A stretch of 22,535 bases of DNA from Chara braunii (Eukaryota; Streptophyta; Charophyceae; Charales; Characeae), in assembly GCA_003427395.1 (NCBI GenBank), contig BFEA01000343.1:609067-631601 (forward strand), given 5' to 3'. The notes below the pieces were generated by a model. It was not told where the DNA came from, ran no database searches, and was given only the letters and a program-made list of their open reading frames with translations. Numbering within the stretch: position 1 is the first letter of the stretch; every line of letters starts with the position of its first letter. This document shows, in pieces, positions 1 through 8,325 of this stretch. Position numbers and translations under genes: made by a program.

Positions 1-60
1 TGTCTTCCCTATAAGCCTTTTCCCAGGCCTAGATCTGTCTCTTATACACATCTAGATGTG
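1..60. other. Assembly artefact: LINE end joined to Nextera/Tn5 mosaic-end adapter
   Basis: Bases 1-34 are identical to 15455-15488 inside the LINE endonuclease region. Bases 35-53 read CTGTCTCTTATACACATCT, the 19-bp Tn5 mosaic end used in Nextera libraries. Bases 54-60 (AGATGTG) are the first seven bases of the reverse-complement mosaic end, after which the sequence departs into unrelated DNA. This is the structure of a partly trimmed mate-pair circularisation junction, not a natural transposon end. Confidence 0.93.
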
Positions 61-336
61 CCCCCCTTCTGTGTGTGTGTGTGTGTGGTTTGTACAAAGT
101 GAGAGTGTGCGGAGAGCCACGATTCATCTTTGTAGTCTCCGGGCTTTTTCCAGGACAGTCACCGTGAACTGGTTATATCAAGGAATATGAGAACGAAAGG
201 AAGAGAAATGTCTCCTTGTGTGGTGAGTGTAGTCGTTGAGAGAGAATAATTCATCTGAGCTCATATATGATCATGAAATGGGAAGTGATTCGAGTTGTGG
301 AGAGGTGGTCCATGCATTTTAACCTTGTCTGACGAT
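61..336. other. Gene-free stretch with a short GT microsatellite
   Basis: A (GT)n tract lies at about 70-88. The rest is unique-looking, with no coding, RNA or mobile-element signal that I can support. Confidence 0.5.
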
Positions 337-562
337 GTGCGGCTTTGACAGTCGCCAGCGATGTGCGGCTTTGACAGTCATCAGTGGTGGTTAATTCTTC
401 TCATTCCAGACTAAGAAAAGAAAAAAAGATGCAGATGGAGAGGAGAACAGGTGCAGCTTTGACAGTCGCCAGCAATGTGTGGCTTTGACAGTCAGTGGTT
501 GTTAATTCTTCTCATTCCAGACTAAGAAAAGAAAAAAAAATGCAGATGGAAAGGAGAACAGG
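337..562. repeat. Tandem duplication of about 113 bp
   Basis: Copy one is 337-450 and copy two 451-562. Both contain GGCTTTGACAGTC-type motifs (themselves repeated within each copy), the block TTAATTCTTCTCATTCCAGA, an A-rich run and GGAGAACAGG at the end. Copies differ by a few substitutions and short indels. There is no sign of coding use. Confidence 0.85.
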
Positions 563-891
563 AAAAAACACGCAGGCGATGTCGGCTGGGAGATCGGATT
601 GTTTTCCCTGTTTCTTTCCTTACCCCCCCCCCCCCCTCCCTCTCTCCCATCTCTTGACATGCTCCCCCGCCTGCTTTTCCCATGGCAATCTTCCCCCATC
701 CTCAGATTGCGAGCTCTGCCTTTTTCACCCCACCTCCTCTCCATCTCACACACACATGCACTTTTTTTTGGTTCGGTTCGGTGGGTGATTGTTTGTTTTT
801 TTTTTTTTTTATCCCCCCCCCCCCCCCCCCCCCCCCCCTCCTTGTTTGCGGAGATGGGTGGTGGTACGTGTTTCAGAATCTGCAGACTATA
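563..891. repeat. Low-complexity C and T tracts
   Basis: C runs lie at about 625-640 and 813-838 and a T run at about 796-811, set in pyrimidine-rich DNA. Proline- and phenylalanine-rich open frames here come from base composition. The phrase GCTGGGAGATCGGATTGTTT at about 586 recurs in diverged form at about 1045 and 1332, so these are parts of a dispersed repeat. Confidence 0.6.
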
Positions 892-1034
892 GGCCTCGCT
901 CCGCTACACACCACTGTATATGTCTGCGAACCTTGCGATCGCCGCAATACATACGATATGTTGGACTCGTCCCTGTGCAGCTGGTCGAGAAGGCATTCAA
1001 ATGCATCAAGAATGTTCAGTAGTGGAGCGAGGCC
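892..1034. mobile_element. Candidate MITE (143 bp) with 16-bp terminal inverted repeats
   Basis: The left end GGCCTCGCTCCGCTAC (892-907) is the reverse complement of the right end GTAGTGGAGCGAGGCC (1019-1034) with one mismatch. Flanks are ATA on the left and TTA on the right, so a clean target-site duplication is not proved. Size and ends would suit a non-autonomous DNA transposon. No transposase is encoded, and chance or a palindromic part of a larger repeat remains possible. Confidence 0.4.
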
Positions 1035-1090
1035 TTATTTCTGCCGGGAGATTGGATTGTTTTGATTGGTTTCCCTGTTTTAGAAGTTGG

Positions 1091-1150
1091 CTTTTTTTCC
1101 TTTTTTTTTTTGCTCCAATCTATTCGTGGGGAGCAACACGTGCTGGGGAG
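1091..1150 (-). mobile_element. Short retroelement module, T-tailed (minus orientation)
   Basis: A T run ending at 1111 is followed by GCTCCAATCTATTCGTGGGG (from 1112) and a CACGTGCTGGGGAGC-like stretch. Read on the minus strand this is a GGTTCCCAGCACGTGGTGCT-like core followed by ATAGATTGGAGC and an A tail. This is the same module as at 21002-21086, where it is flanked by a 14-bp target-site duplication. Confidence 0.6.
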
Positions 1151-1165
1151 CAATATTTTTGGAGT

Positions 1166-1215
1166 ATTTTTTTTTTTTTTAACAGCCCCCGGACATGCTA
1201 GACGTGCTGGTACGA
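1166..1215. repeat. T-rich dispersed repeat piece
   Basis: A T run at about 1167-1181 leads into a CCCCCGGacatgctagacg-like stretch and GTGCTGGT. The same order (T-rich, A-rich, CCCCCGG, GTGCTGG) occurs inside the satellite at about 6128-6180. Confidence 0.4.
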
Positions 1216-1246
1216 GCAGGCACCTCTAGCAGCCCTCTGGCTGTCT

Positions 1247-1300
1247 CCTGTCTATTGGTGGGGAGCAACACCTGCTGGAAAATGGATCCAGGCTGGCGTG
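1247..1300 (-). mobile_element. Short retroelement module, second minus-strand copy
   Basis: The plus strand has GTCTATTGGTGGGGAGCAAC followed by ACCTGCTGGAAAATGGATCC. The reverse complement matches the module at 19742-19797 (TTTCCAGCAGGTGATGCTCC then CCACCAATAGA). No poly-A tail or target-site duplication is visible on this copy. Confidence 0.55.
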
Positions 1301-1517
1301 TGGTACGTGTTTCAGATTCTTGAGCTATTGCTGCTGGGAGATCGGATTATTGTCACTGTTTCTCAGTACCTGTCTTCTTGCAGATCAGATAGTTAATGTT
1401 GGTTAGAAACGGAGGGGAAAAAAAAAAAAAAGGGGAGTGTGGGAAGGAATGTCTTATGAGAGCCACATTTTTGTGGAGCCGGAAGAAGGAGAGTGTAGGA
1501 TGCTGTCATGAGAACCA

Positions 1518-1646
1518 CATTTTCGGGCCAGATGCTGGTAGCGAACGCCCCTAGCTGCATTTTTCTGGGCCCTTTTCGGGCCAGGTGCTGGTAGCGAACG
1601 CCCCTAGCTTCATTTTCTGGGGTCATTTTTGGGCCAGGCACCAGTA
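1518..1646. repeat. Detached fragment of the 5.1-7.9 kb satellite (about two monomers)
   Basis: The sequence repeats GGGCCAGATGCTGGTAGCGA, ACGCCCCTAGCTGCATTTTT and the TTCATTTTCTGGGGTCATTT variant exactly as in the large satellite array. It ends in GGGCCAGGCACCAGTAG, the phrase that precedes each higher-order unit there, and is cut off by a T run. Confidence 0.85.
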
Positions 1647-1722
1647 GCTTTTTTTTTTTTTTTTTTCAAAAAACACAAGCTCCAATCTATTTGTGGGGAG
1701 CAGCATGTGCAGCGAACCGGGC
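1647..1722 (-). mobile_element. Short retroelement module with long T tail, inserted at the satellite edge
   Basis: About 18-20 T (1649-1666) are followed by AAGCTCCAATCTATTTGTGG (from about 1677), GGAGCAGCATGTGC and GAACCGGGCTC. On the minus strand this is the GAGCCCGGTT... ATAGATTGGAGC module with an A tail. It interrupts the satellite fragment at its CACCAGTAG phrase. Confidence 0.6.
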
Positions 1723-1942
1723 TCATTGTCCGTGATGAGGTATATTTGAGGTAAAAAGCGTAAATATGGAACATATTTGCGGCGCATCCCGAGCACGGGG
1801 GCATGGCACGTGCGGCGCAGAGCGCATGTGCATGCACGCGCGCGCACATGATGCGGCACATAAAAAGAAACAATAATGATATTAAATTGAAAGGACAATG
1901 TGGGGTGGCCAAACATTCCCCTCGCTTCTGAAAATCAGAAAG

Positions 1943-2046
1943 CAAGAGGGAGAAAAGTCGGGGGCATGCGATACCCAAAACTGTGGGCACATGTCAAGAG
2001 GGAGAAAAGTGGGGGCCATGCCATATCCAAAACTGTGGGCACTTGT
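1943..2046. repeat. 52-bp tandem duplication
   Basis: Two units, 1943-1994 and 1995-2046, each begin CAAGAGGGAGAAAAGT and end CCAAAACTGTGGGCAC plus TTGT or ATGT. They differ at only a handful of positions. No function can be assigned. Confidence 0.88.
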
Positions 2047-2163
2047 CTAAGCATGTGAGTATTCACGTCCAGCCTCTTTTCCAAAGGGCCCCTACAGCGG
2101 ATTAGCTACGGCCCCACGTGCAGAGGAGGTACACTTCAAACTTCCACTTTGTAAGCGTGGGCA

Positions 2164-2217
2164 GAGAATATATAGTCTGGATTCGAAGTCAGGTCTGTGC
2201 ATCTCAGTTATGGGTCA
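2164..2217 (-). mobile_element. tRNA-type SINE fragment, minus arm of an inverted pair
   Basis: Read on the minus strand this carries ACCCATAACTGAG, CAGACCTGACTTCGAATCC and ACTATATATTC. TTCGAATCC resembles a pol III B box. It is the inverted partner of 2430-2483 and its A-box side is interrupted by other sequence. Confidence 0.45.
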
Positions 2218-2410
2218 CTATTTCTCTGTTTTCTCGTTTTTCTTTTCTTAGGAATACGTGCAGTGGCCCTAAAGGCCTCTACTCACCACATGCACAAAAG
2301 ACAAAACATATGGCCTCATATTATTCCACGTTCTGCAGGAGATTCATTCTAATTTTGCACATTTTGTGAGTAGTGCAGCCAAGCCCTCAGAATCACGTGC
2401 AGAGACCAAC

Positions 2411-2483
2411 AGGGCCTAGCTACGTGAGCAACCCATAACTGCTGAAAGACAGACCTGAATTTGAATCCCGAGTATATATTCGG
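2411..2483 (+). mobile_element. tRNA-type SINE fragment, plus arm of an inverted pair
   Basis: An A-box-like stretch CCTAGCTACGTGAGCA (from about 2415) is followed about 30 bases later by a B-box-like ATTTGAATCCCGA. Between them, AACTGCTGAAAGACAGACCT parallels AACTGTTGAAAATATAGAAC in the SINE at 20904-20993, so both probably belong to one tRNA-derived family. Confidence 0.45.
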
Positions 2484-2609
2484 CCAGCTCGTGCTCTACT
2501 TCATATTCACTGCCCGCCTCGATTTTGGTGGATAGTCTGTGCTATATTGTTGCGAGAACCCTTCAGATTGCCTGCATGGGCCATCTGAGGCGTGTTAAGG
2601 GGATCCGTT

Positions 2610-2610
<1 letters not shown>

Positions 2611-2692
<82 letters not shown>
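2611..2692. repeat. (CT)41 microsatellite
   Basis: About 41 uninterrupted CT dinucleotides. The Ser-Leu and Glu-Arg open frames across it are composition artefacts. It is followed by a short A/T-rich run with AAATAAATAAAA character. Confidence 0.97.
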
Positions 2693-2695
<3 letters not shown>

Positions 2696-3134
2696 ATACA
2701 CACACAACCCTTTAAAAAAATAAATAAAAAAATTGAGTGCATCTGTGCCACATCATGCGCATGGCGCATAGTGCACTCGCACCGCAAGTATGGTATGGAA
2801 CGATGCAGAAAAACAAGGAAAGGAAACCATTGAGCTGGAAACCGGGTCTAGCATCCCATAAAAAGCAGCTCCTTCCGCCCTCGGTCTGGCCCAGATACTG
2901 GTAGGAGCCACTGGGGGGCACCAGCGGGGCCTCCTACCGTCTCCTTGCCCAACCTCAAATCTGTGATAGATCCCCCCCTCTCTTCCTTTTTTATTTTGTT
3001 GAGCGGGGCTCAGCATCCCTTCTGATGGCCCAGGAAGAGGATTTGAAGAATGAGAAATTAACTTGAGGTTAAAAATATGAACAAACATTAAGATCCTCCC
3101 GCACTAGATACCGGGCCTCCTGAGTGCACCACTC
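2693..3134. other. Gene-free stretch with a truncated dispersed module
   Basis: At about 2836-2862 the minus strand reads GGGATGCTAGACCCGGTTTCCAGC, the start of the short retroelement module also found at 19742 and 21002, and then diverges. The GTGCCACATCATGCGCATGG stretch at about 2747 resembles the inverse of about 1840-1860. The remainder may be 3' flank or untranslated sequence of the minus-strand LINE that follows, but I see no tail. Confidence 0.4.
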
Positions 3135-3139
3135 TCACT

Positions 3140-4095
3140 GAAGCCTCTCCTCTAGTGACAGCGGGTGTGGTGGGAAAGGATCTGAAAATTCGTCTGTGGG
3201 CCGCAGGGGGATGCTGGGGTCCACCTCTCTCCAGTCCTTAAAAGAGAGGCGATAGTCCCAGGGGACTTCGGCTCGTGTGCCCACCTCTCTCCCTCGGCAT
3301 TCCCCACTACTATCCCCTGACGAGTATACCCTCCCCACCCATCCTCTCTCGCCCCCTCCAGCCAGTCCTCGGCGAACTGAGTAATCCTGCCCGATATGCT
3401 TTGCGTGTGTGGAGGGAATCCAGAGTCCTCTTAGTCTCCAACCACCTCTATGTAAACTCTAATTGGAAGTGGGTTTTGAAATGATCCCTCCTTTCCTATC
3501 CCTCCACCCTGTTTCCTTCTAAGACCAGTGCACAACGTTGCCACCACAGAATCCACAGGACCGTCCTCCTTCCCAGTGAGAACATATTCCTTTCAAAGGT
3601 CCCCTGCTGTAGAGCCGTGTCCTAGCAGGATTGCTCTCCAGTCCCATGGCCATGACTGACCTGGGGCCATCTGTGCCATCTGTCTCCATATCGTGTCCTA
3701 CCATCTCCATGTCAAGACGACATTTGGGCACTGCAGAAACATGTGTTCGATTGTGTTTGCCCTTTTTCTACCGGAAATCCCTGCAGGCAACGTGTGCACC
3801 ATGGCAGTTCCCTGCCCTGTTTTTCCAACTTTGTATGGTCAATTAGCCAGTTATTTGTGGGGAGGTAGCGGTGAGCGATTTGCCATTGGAGCGAGGTGAT
3901 TTTTGTCGGCCTGCACTTGCAATCTTGAAACCACCGTATAGGTTTAAGAAGTTGTCTATCCACATGGAGGTGTTTCTGCCACTTGTCGATTAACACATCT
4001 CTCAGGTTTCGATGGACTCGGCATCCTATAGGTGCTCCTCACCGTGAGGCTGGAGAGGGTTCGGGGTCTCCAGGTGTGGATTTTGGCCCTCTCCA
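3140..4095 (-). pseudogene. 3' remnant of a second L1-type LINE (ORF2 zf-RVT region)
   Basis: This is the carboxy-terminal part of a LINE ORF2 homologous to the main element. Reading down the minus strand in three frames, in order, are: a STYRM stretch near 4035; IDKWQKHLHVDR then SLQWQIAHRYLPTNNW (main element: ERWMKHLKINK then SLQWQIEHRCLPTNDW); the zinc-finger segment LPWCTRC; TWRWWDTIW (main: LWRWWDRIW); and, at 3150-3340, DPSIPLRP followed by PFP. The zinc-finger-type domain normally follows reverse transcriptase. Several frame changes and stops separate the blocks, so it is dead. The 5' part (endonuclease and reverse transcriptase) is absent, as in a 5'-truncated insertion. Protein-level similarity clearly exceeds DNA similarity to the main copy, so it is an old or separate subfamily. 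Confidence 0.85.
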
Positions 4096-4695
4096 GTCCA
4101 ACTCTCGAATTCTTCGTCAACCAATTCCAACGTGATCAATCCCTGCTTAAACTCAACTCGGTTCGTGTTACCAGACCGGGATTCTATAGGATGGCCTATG
4201 ACGCTTCACCCCATAGATAATCACCCCAAAAAAAAAAAAAAAAAAAAGCAGGCGATCTTATTCTTTCCGCTAAGTGCACATCAAACCGAAAACCAATTCC
4301 TCCCAGAGACAGCACTCATCCGTAGGATGTAACAAAACCGAAGGATCGATCTACTTACCTGGTATGTCTGTCCTGGCCTATCAGTCCCTGCTCCTACACC
4401 CGGGAAAGAGTAAAACTCCTCCCGGGGACCTCGAGGAGCCGTGATGTCGACCTTTGTGCTCCCACCCTCCTCTGCAGTTGTGGGGTATCACCTCTCAAAC
4501 GCAGGGTCCTAGCCGCCCTCTAACTCTCGCTGTCTGACCCTGGTCCCTTGCTCGTCTGATCCCTCCAGGAAGCCTCTCGTCCCTTTGATGATCTCTTTTC
4601 ACCCTCCTCCTCCCTTGTACTATTAGCGATGGTCCGTCGCGCCACCTTGCGAGCTTATCAACCCCTCCCATATGCCACTCTGCTCTGCAGCCTTA
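4096..4695. other. Gene-free stretch with a poly-A tract
   Basis: A run of about 19 A lies at 4229-4247. The rest is mixed-composition DNA with scattered pyrimidine-rich segments. I recognise no gene or RNA. The poly-A is on the plus strand and therefore cannot be the tail of the adjacent minus-strand LINE. Confidence 0.45.
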
Positions 4696-4945
4696 CTCGT
4701 TACCCCCTTCTTGCATGTGTCATTATCCGCCTCCTTTGTTTTCACGTGCTTTGAGCTGCCCTCCTCCAATTGCTCCACCGTTGCGTGCTCGTCAACCAGT
4801 CCCTCACTCTATTTCGCCATACAGTATTGCTCGTTTTACCCCCTCTTGCATGTGTCGTTGTCCGTACATGATTTTGCTCTTGTACTTCATTTTGTAATCG
4901 CGCTCATAGAACCGCCCTCCTCCAGTCTAATTGCGAGGGTTGACC
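4696..4945. repeat. Diverged pyrimidine-rich direct duplication (about 134 bp)
   Basis: CTCGTTACCCCCTTCTTGCA at 4696 and TCGTTTTACCCCCTCTTGCA at about 4830, each followed by TGTGTC-TT-TCCG, are repeats. GCCCTCCTCCA also recurs, at about 4759 and 4912. The pyrimidine-rich, repeated layout resembles the tandem monomers upstream of the main LINE (10019-10285), so a LINE 5' region is possible, but no ORF1 follows. Confidence 0.45.
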
Positions 4946-5106
4946 CACCTGCTGGCTTTGCTGCCATGCGGTGGTCCTCGCTTGGTGCTGGCACATATCT
5001 TCTACTTGCTCGATCCCTCCGAAAGGACGCTCCTCACCTCAGTATACCCTTGACCACTCCCCTTCTCCCTCTTCCTTTCGGCGATGGATTGGCACGAGTA
5101 GTGAAT

Positions 5107-7866
5107 GCAACGTAGCTGCATTTTTGGGGAGCATTTTTGGGCCAGATGCCGGTAGCGATCTCCCCTAGCTGCATTTTTGTGGGCCGTTTTCCGGCCAGGT
5201 GGTGGTAGGCTGGTAGCCAACGCCCCTAGTTTCATTGTTTTGAGGTCATTTTTGGGACAGGTACTGGTGCCCAATGCCTGCTAGCTGCATTTTTGTGGGG
5301 CCATTTATGGGCCAGATGCTGGTAGCCAACGCCCCTAGCTTCATTTTCTAGGGTCATTTTTGGGCTAGATGCTTGTAGGCTGGTAGCAAACGCCCCTAGC
5401 TTCATTTTTGTGGGCTGTTTTCGGGACAGATCCTTGTAGGCTGGTAGCCAACGCCCCTAGCTTCATTTTTGGGGTCATTTTTGGGCCAGGCACTGGTACC
5501 CAACGCACCCCAGCTGCATTTTGGGGGGGGATTTTTGGGCCAGATGCCGGTAGCTAACGCCCCTGGCTGCATTTTTGTGGGTCGTTTTCGGGCCAGATGT
5601 TTGTAGGCTGGTAGCCAACGCCCCTACCTTCAATATTTGGGACCATTTTCGGGCCAGATGCTTGTAGGCTGGTAGCCAACGCCCCTAGCTTCATTTTTGG
5701 GGTCATTTTTGGGCCGGCCACCAGTGGCCAACGCACCCCAGCTGCATTTTGGGGGGCCATTTTTGGGCCAGATGCCGGTAGCGAACTCACCTAGCTGCAT
5801 TTTTGTGGCCCGTTTTCGGGCCAGGTGGTGGCAGGCTGGTAGACAACGCCCCTAGCTTGATTGTTTGGGGTCATTTTCGGGACAGGCACTGGTACCCAAT
5901 GCCTGCTAGCTGCATTTTTGTGGGGCCATTTATGGGCCAGATGCTGGTATCCAACGCCCCTAGCTTTATTTTCTGGGGCCATTTTTGGGCCAGATGCTTG
6001 AAGGCTGGTAGCCAACGCCCCTAGCTTCATTTTCACGGGTCGTTTTTGGGCCAGATGCTTGTAGGCTGGTAGGCAATGCCCCTAGCTTCATTTTCTGTGG
6101 TTATTTTTGGGCCAAGCATCAGAATTCTTTTTTTTTTCGTTTTTTAAAAATAAAAACCCCCGGTAGTGTTAGTGGTGCTGGTCAATGCACCCCAGTTGCA
6201 TTTTTGCGGGGCATTTTTGGGCCAGATGCCAGTAGCGAACACCCCTAGCTGCATTCTAGTGGGCCATTTTCGGGCCAGATGTTGGTAGGCTGGTAGCCAA
6301 CGCCCCTAGCTTCATTGTTGGGGGTCATTTTTGGGACAGGTACTGGTACCCAATGCCTGCTAGCTGCATTTTTGTAGGGCCATTTATGGGCCATATGATG
6401 GTAGGTTGTGGTAGCCAACGCCCGTAGCTTCATTGTTTGTGGCCATTTCTGGGACACGTACTGCTACCCAATGCCTGCTAGCTGCATTTTTATGGGGCCA
6501 TTTATGGGCCGGATGCTGGTAGCCAATGCCCCTACCTTCATTTTCTGGGGTCATTTTTGGGCCAGATGCTTGTAGGCTGGTAGCTAGCGCCCCTAGCTTC
6601 ATTTTTTGGGTCATTTTTGGGCCAGGCACTAGTAGCCAACGCACCCCAGCTGCATTTTTGGGGGGCAGTTTTGGGCCAGATGCTGGTAGCGAACGCCCCT
6701 AGCTGCATTTTTGTGGGCCGTTTCAGGCCAGGTGGTAGTGGGCTGGTAGCGAACGCCCCTAGCTTCATTGTTTGGGGTCATTTTTGGGACAGGTAGTGGT
6801 ACCCTATGCCTGCTAGCTCCATTTTTCTGGGGCCATTTATGGGCCAGATGCTGGTTGGCATTGCCCCTAGCTTCAATGCTGGGGTCATTTCTGGGCCAGA
6901 TGCTTGTAGGCTGGTAGCGAACGCCCCTAGCTTCATTTTCTGGGGTCATTTTTGGGCCAGATGCTTGTAGGCTGGTAGCCAATGCCCCTAGCTTCATTTT
7001 TGTGGTAATTTTTGGGCCAGGCACCAGTAGCCAACGCCCCCGAGCTGCATTTTGGGGGGGCATTTTTGGGGCAGATGCCGGTAGTGAACACCCCTAGCTG
7101 CATTTTTGTGGGCCATTTTCAGGCCAGGTGGTGGTAGGCTGGTAGCCAACGGCCGTACCTTCATTGTTTCGGGTCATTTTTTGGACAGGTAGTGGTACCC
7201 AATGCCTGCTAGCTGCATTTTTGTAGGGCCATTTATGGGCCAGATGCTGGTAGCCAACGCTCCTAGCTTCATTTTCTGGGGTCATTTTTGGGCCCGATGC
7301 TCGTAGGCTTGTAGCCAATGGCCCTAGCTCCATTTTGTGGGGTCATTTTTGGGCCAGATTCTTGTGGGTGGTAGCCAACGCCCCTAGCTTGATTTTTGGG
7401 GTCTTTTTTGCGGCAGATACCAGTAGCCAACATACCCCAGCTGCATTTTTGTGGGGCAGATGCGAGTAGCGAACGTCCCTAGCTGCATTTTTGTGGGCCG
7501 TTCTCGGGCCAGGTGGTGGTAGGCTTGTAGCCAGCGCCCCTAGCTTCATTGTTTGGGGTCATTTCTGGGACAGGTTCTGGTACCCAATGCCTGCTAGCTG
7601 CATTTTTGTAGGGCCATTTATGGGCCAGATGCTGGTAGCGAACGCCGCTAGCTTCATTGTTTGGGGTCATTTTTGGGACAGGTACTGGTACCCATTGCCT
7701 TCGAGCTGCATTTTGGTGGGGCCGTTTATGGGTCAGATGCTGGTAGCCAATGCCCCTAGCTTCATTTTGGGGGTCATTTTTGGGCCAGGCACCAGTAGCC
7801 AACGCACCTGGGCTGCATTTTTTGGGGGCATTTTCGGGCGAGATGCCGGTAGCTAACGCCCCTAGG
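5107..7866. repeat. Satellite array with seven-monomer higher-order repeat
   Basis: About 48 monomers of 52-64 bp share the order GGTCATTTTTGGGCCAGATG, (optional TGTAGGC) TGGTAGCCAACGCCCCTAGC, then TTCATTTT or TGCATTTT. Classifying monomers by the TGCA (G) or TTCA (T) form gives the order GGTGTTT again and again. Units begin near 5114, 5512 (shortened to GGTT), 5740, 6194 (GGTGTGTT), 6648, 7043, 7439 and 7811 (partial), mostly 371-455 bp apart and close to 400 in the clean units. Most units start with the marker GCACCCCAGCTGCATTTT. Long open frames on the minus strand, such as recurring GPKMTP and NEARGV peptides, come from near-periodic spacing and are not evidence of a protein. The array stops at the lpxB pseudogene. 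Confidence 0.93.
6122..6185. mobile_element. T-rich insertion in the satellite
   Basis: After a GGGCCAAGCATCAG phrase the array is interrupted by a T-rich run, an A-rich run and CCCCCGGTAGTGTTAGTGGTGC, then resumes at CAATGCACCCCAG. It lies at the same point of the monomer as the T run at 1647 in the small satellite fragment, and its CCCCCGG segment resembles 1182-1208. Confidence 0.5.
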
Positions 7867-7874
7867 AGCATTGG

Positions 7875-8325
7875 ACCTGATGCTCCAAGTACAAGCTCGC
7901 TGTCGTCAGAAGCATCTGGCTGACAAGGGTCTCTCTTGGAATCCAAAAGCTCACTGGTTGCTGATGCGAGGTTCTTAGGCGTGCAATGTTCAAAAACAAA
8001 CTCCTTGATGACCTCCCGGCCTAGAAGTGTATTCGGAATAGAGATGTAGCTGACAGATGCAAGATGGTGGGGGCTATCTTCTCTGTGATCCAATGAGCAC
8101 GATAAGCAACAAGTTCAACAACACATGGCAGCTGGGACATCAATCATCGAAGAACCACGGTGCCGGATGTTGCCATTGCAGCGTCACATGCATAAAAGAT
8201 TCCATACTTGGTGAAGTCAACAATGTGTTCAATAACTGCCGCAGGGACATGCCAATCCTTTACAGCAGCCCCCACGAGGCTCTTGACATTGCTGGTGGAT
8301 AGTACTGGAACAACTGCTCTCGAAG
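7875..8325 (-). pseudogene. lpxB: lpxB pseudogene, C-terminal part
   Basis: The family, lipid-A-disaccharide synthase (LpxB, glycosyltransferase family 19), joins UDP-2,3-diacylglucosamine and lipid X. Plants have a nuclear homologue acting in mitochondria. On the minus strand the order fits the LpxB C-terminal half: VVPVLSTSNVKSLVGAAVKDW, then FYACDAAMATSGTVVLR (the family's small-residue SGT-x-x-L segment), SQLPCVVELVAYRAHWITEK, and after a frame change SYISIPNTLLGREVIKEFVF and CTPKNLASATSELL. A stop sits just after SGTVVLR (about 8138) and a frameshift follows WITEK, so the copy is broken. No introns are evident within it, which would suit a retrocopy, although too little is present to prove this. 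Its downstream end runs directly into the satellite. The 8250-8335 segment is nearly repeated at 19851-19950. Confidence 0.85.

Noticed and set aside
35-53. Tn5 transposon end
   Set aside because: Only the 19-bp mosaic end is present, in library-adapter layout. No IS50 or transposase sequence accompanies it.
495-1201. Proline- and phenylalanine-rich small proteins
   Set aside because: They arise from C and T runs and have no other coding signs.
2507-2833. Ser-Leu and Arg-Glu repeat proteins
   Set aside because: Translations of the (CT)n microsatellite.
5554-7549. Several 60-144-codon minus-strand proteins with similar sequence (a repeat-protein family)
   Set aside because: They are translations of the satellite. 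The frame survives only because monomer lengths are often near multiples of three, and it breaks often.
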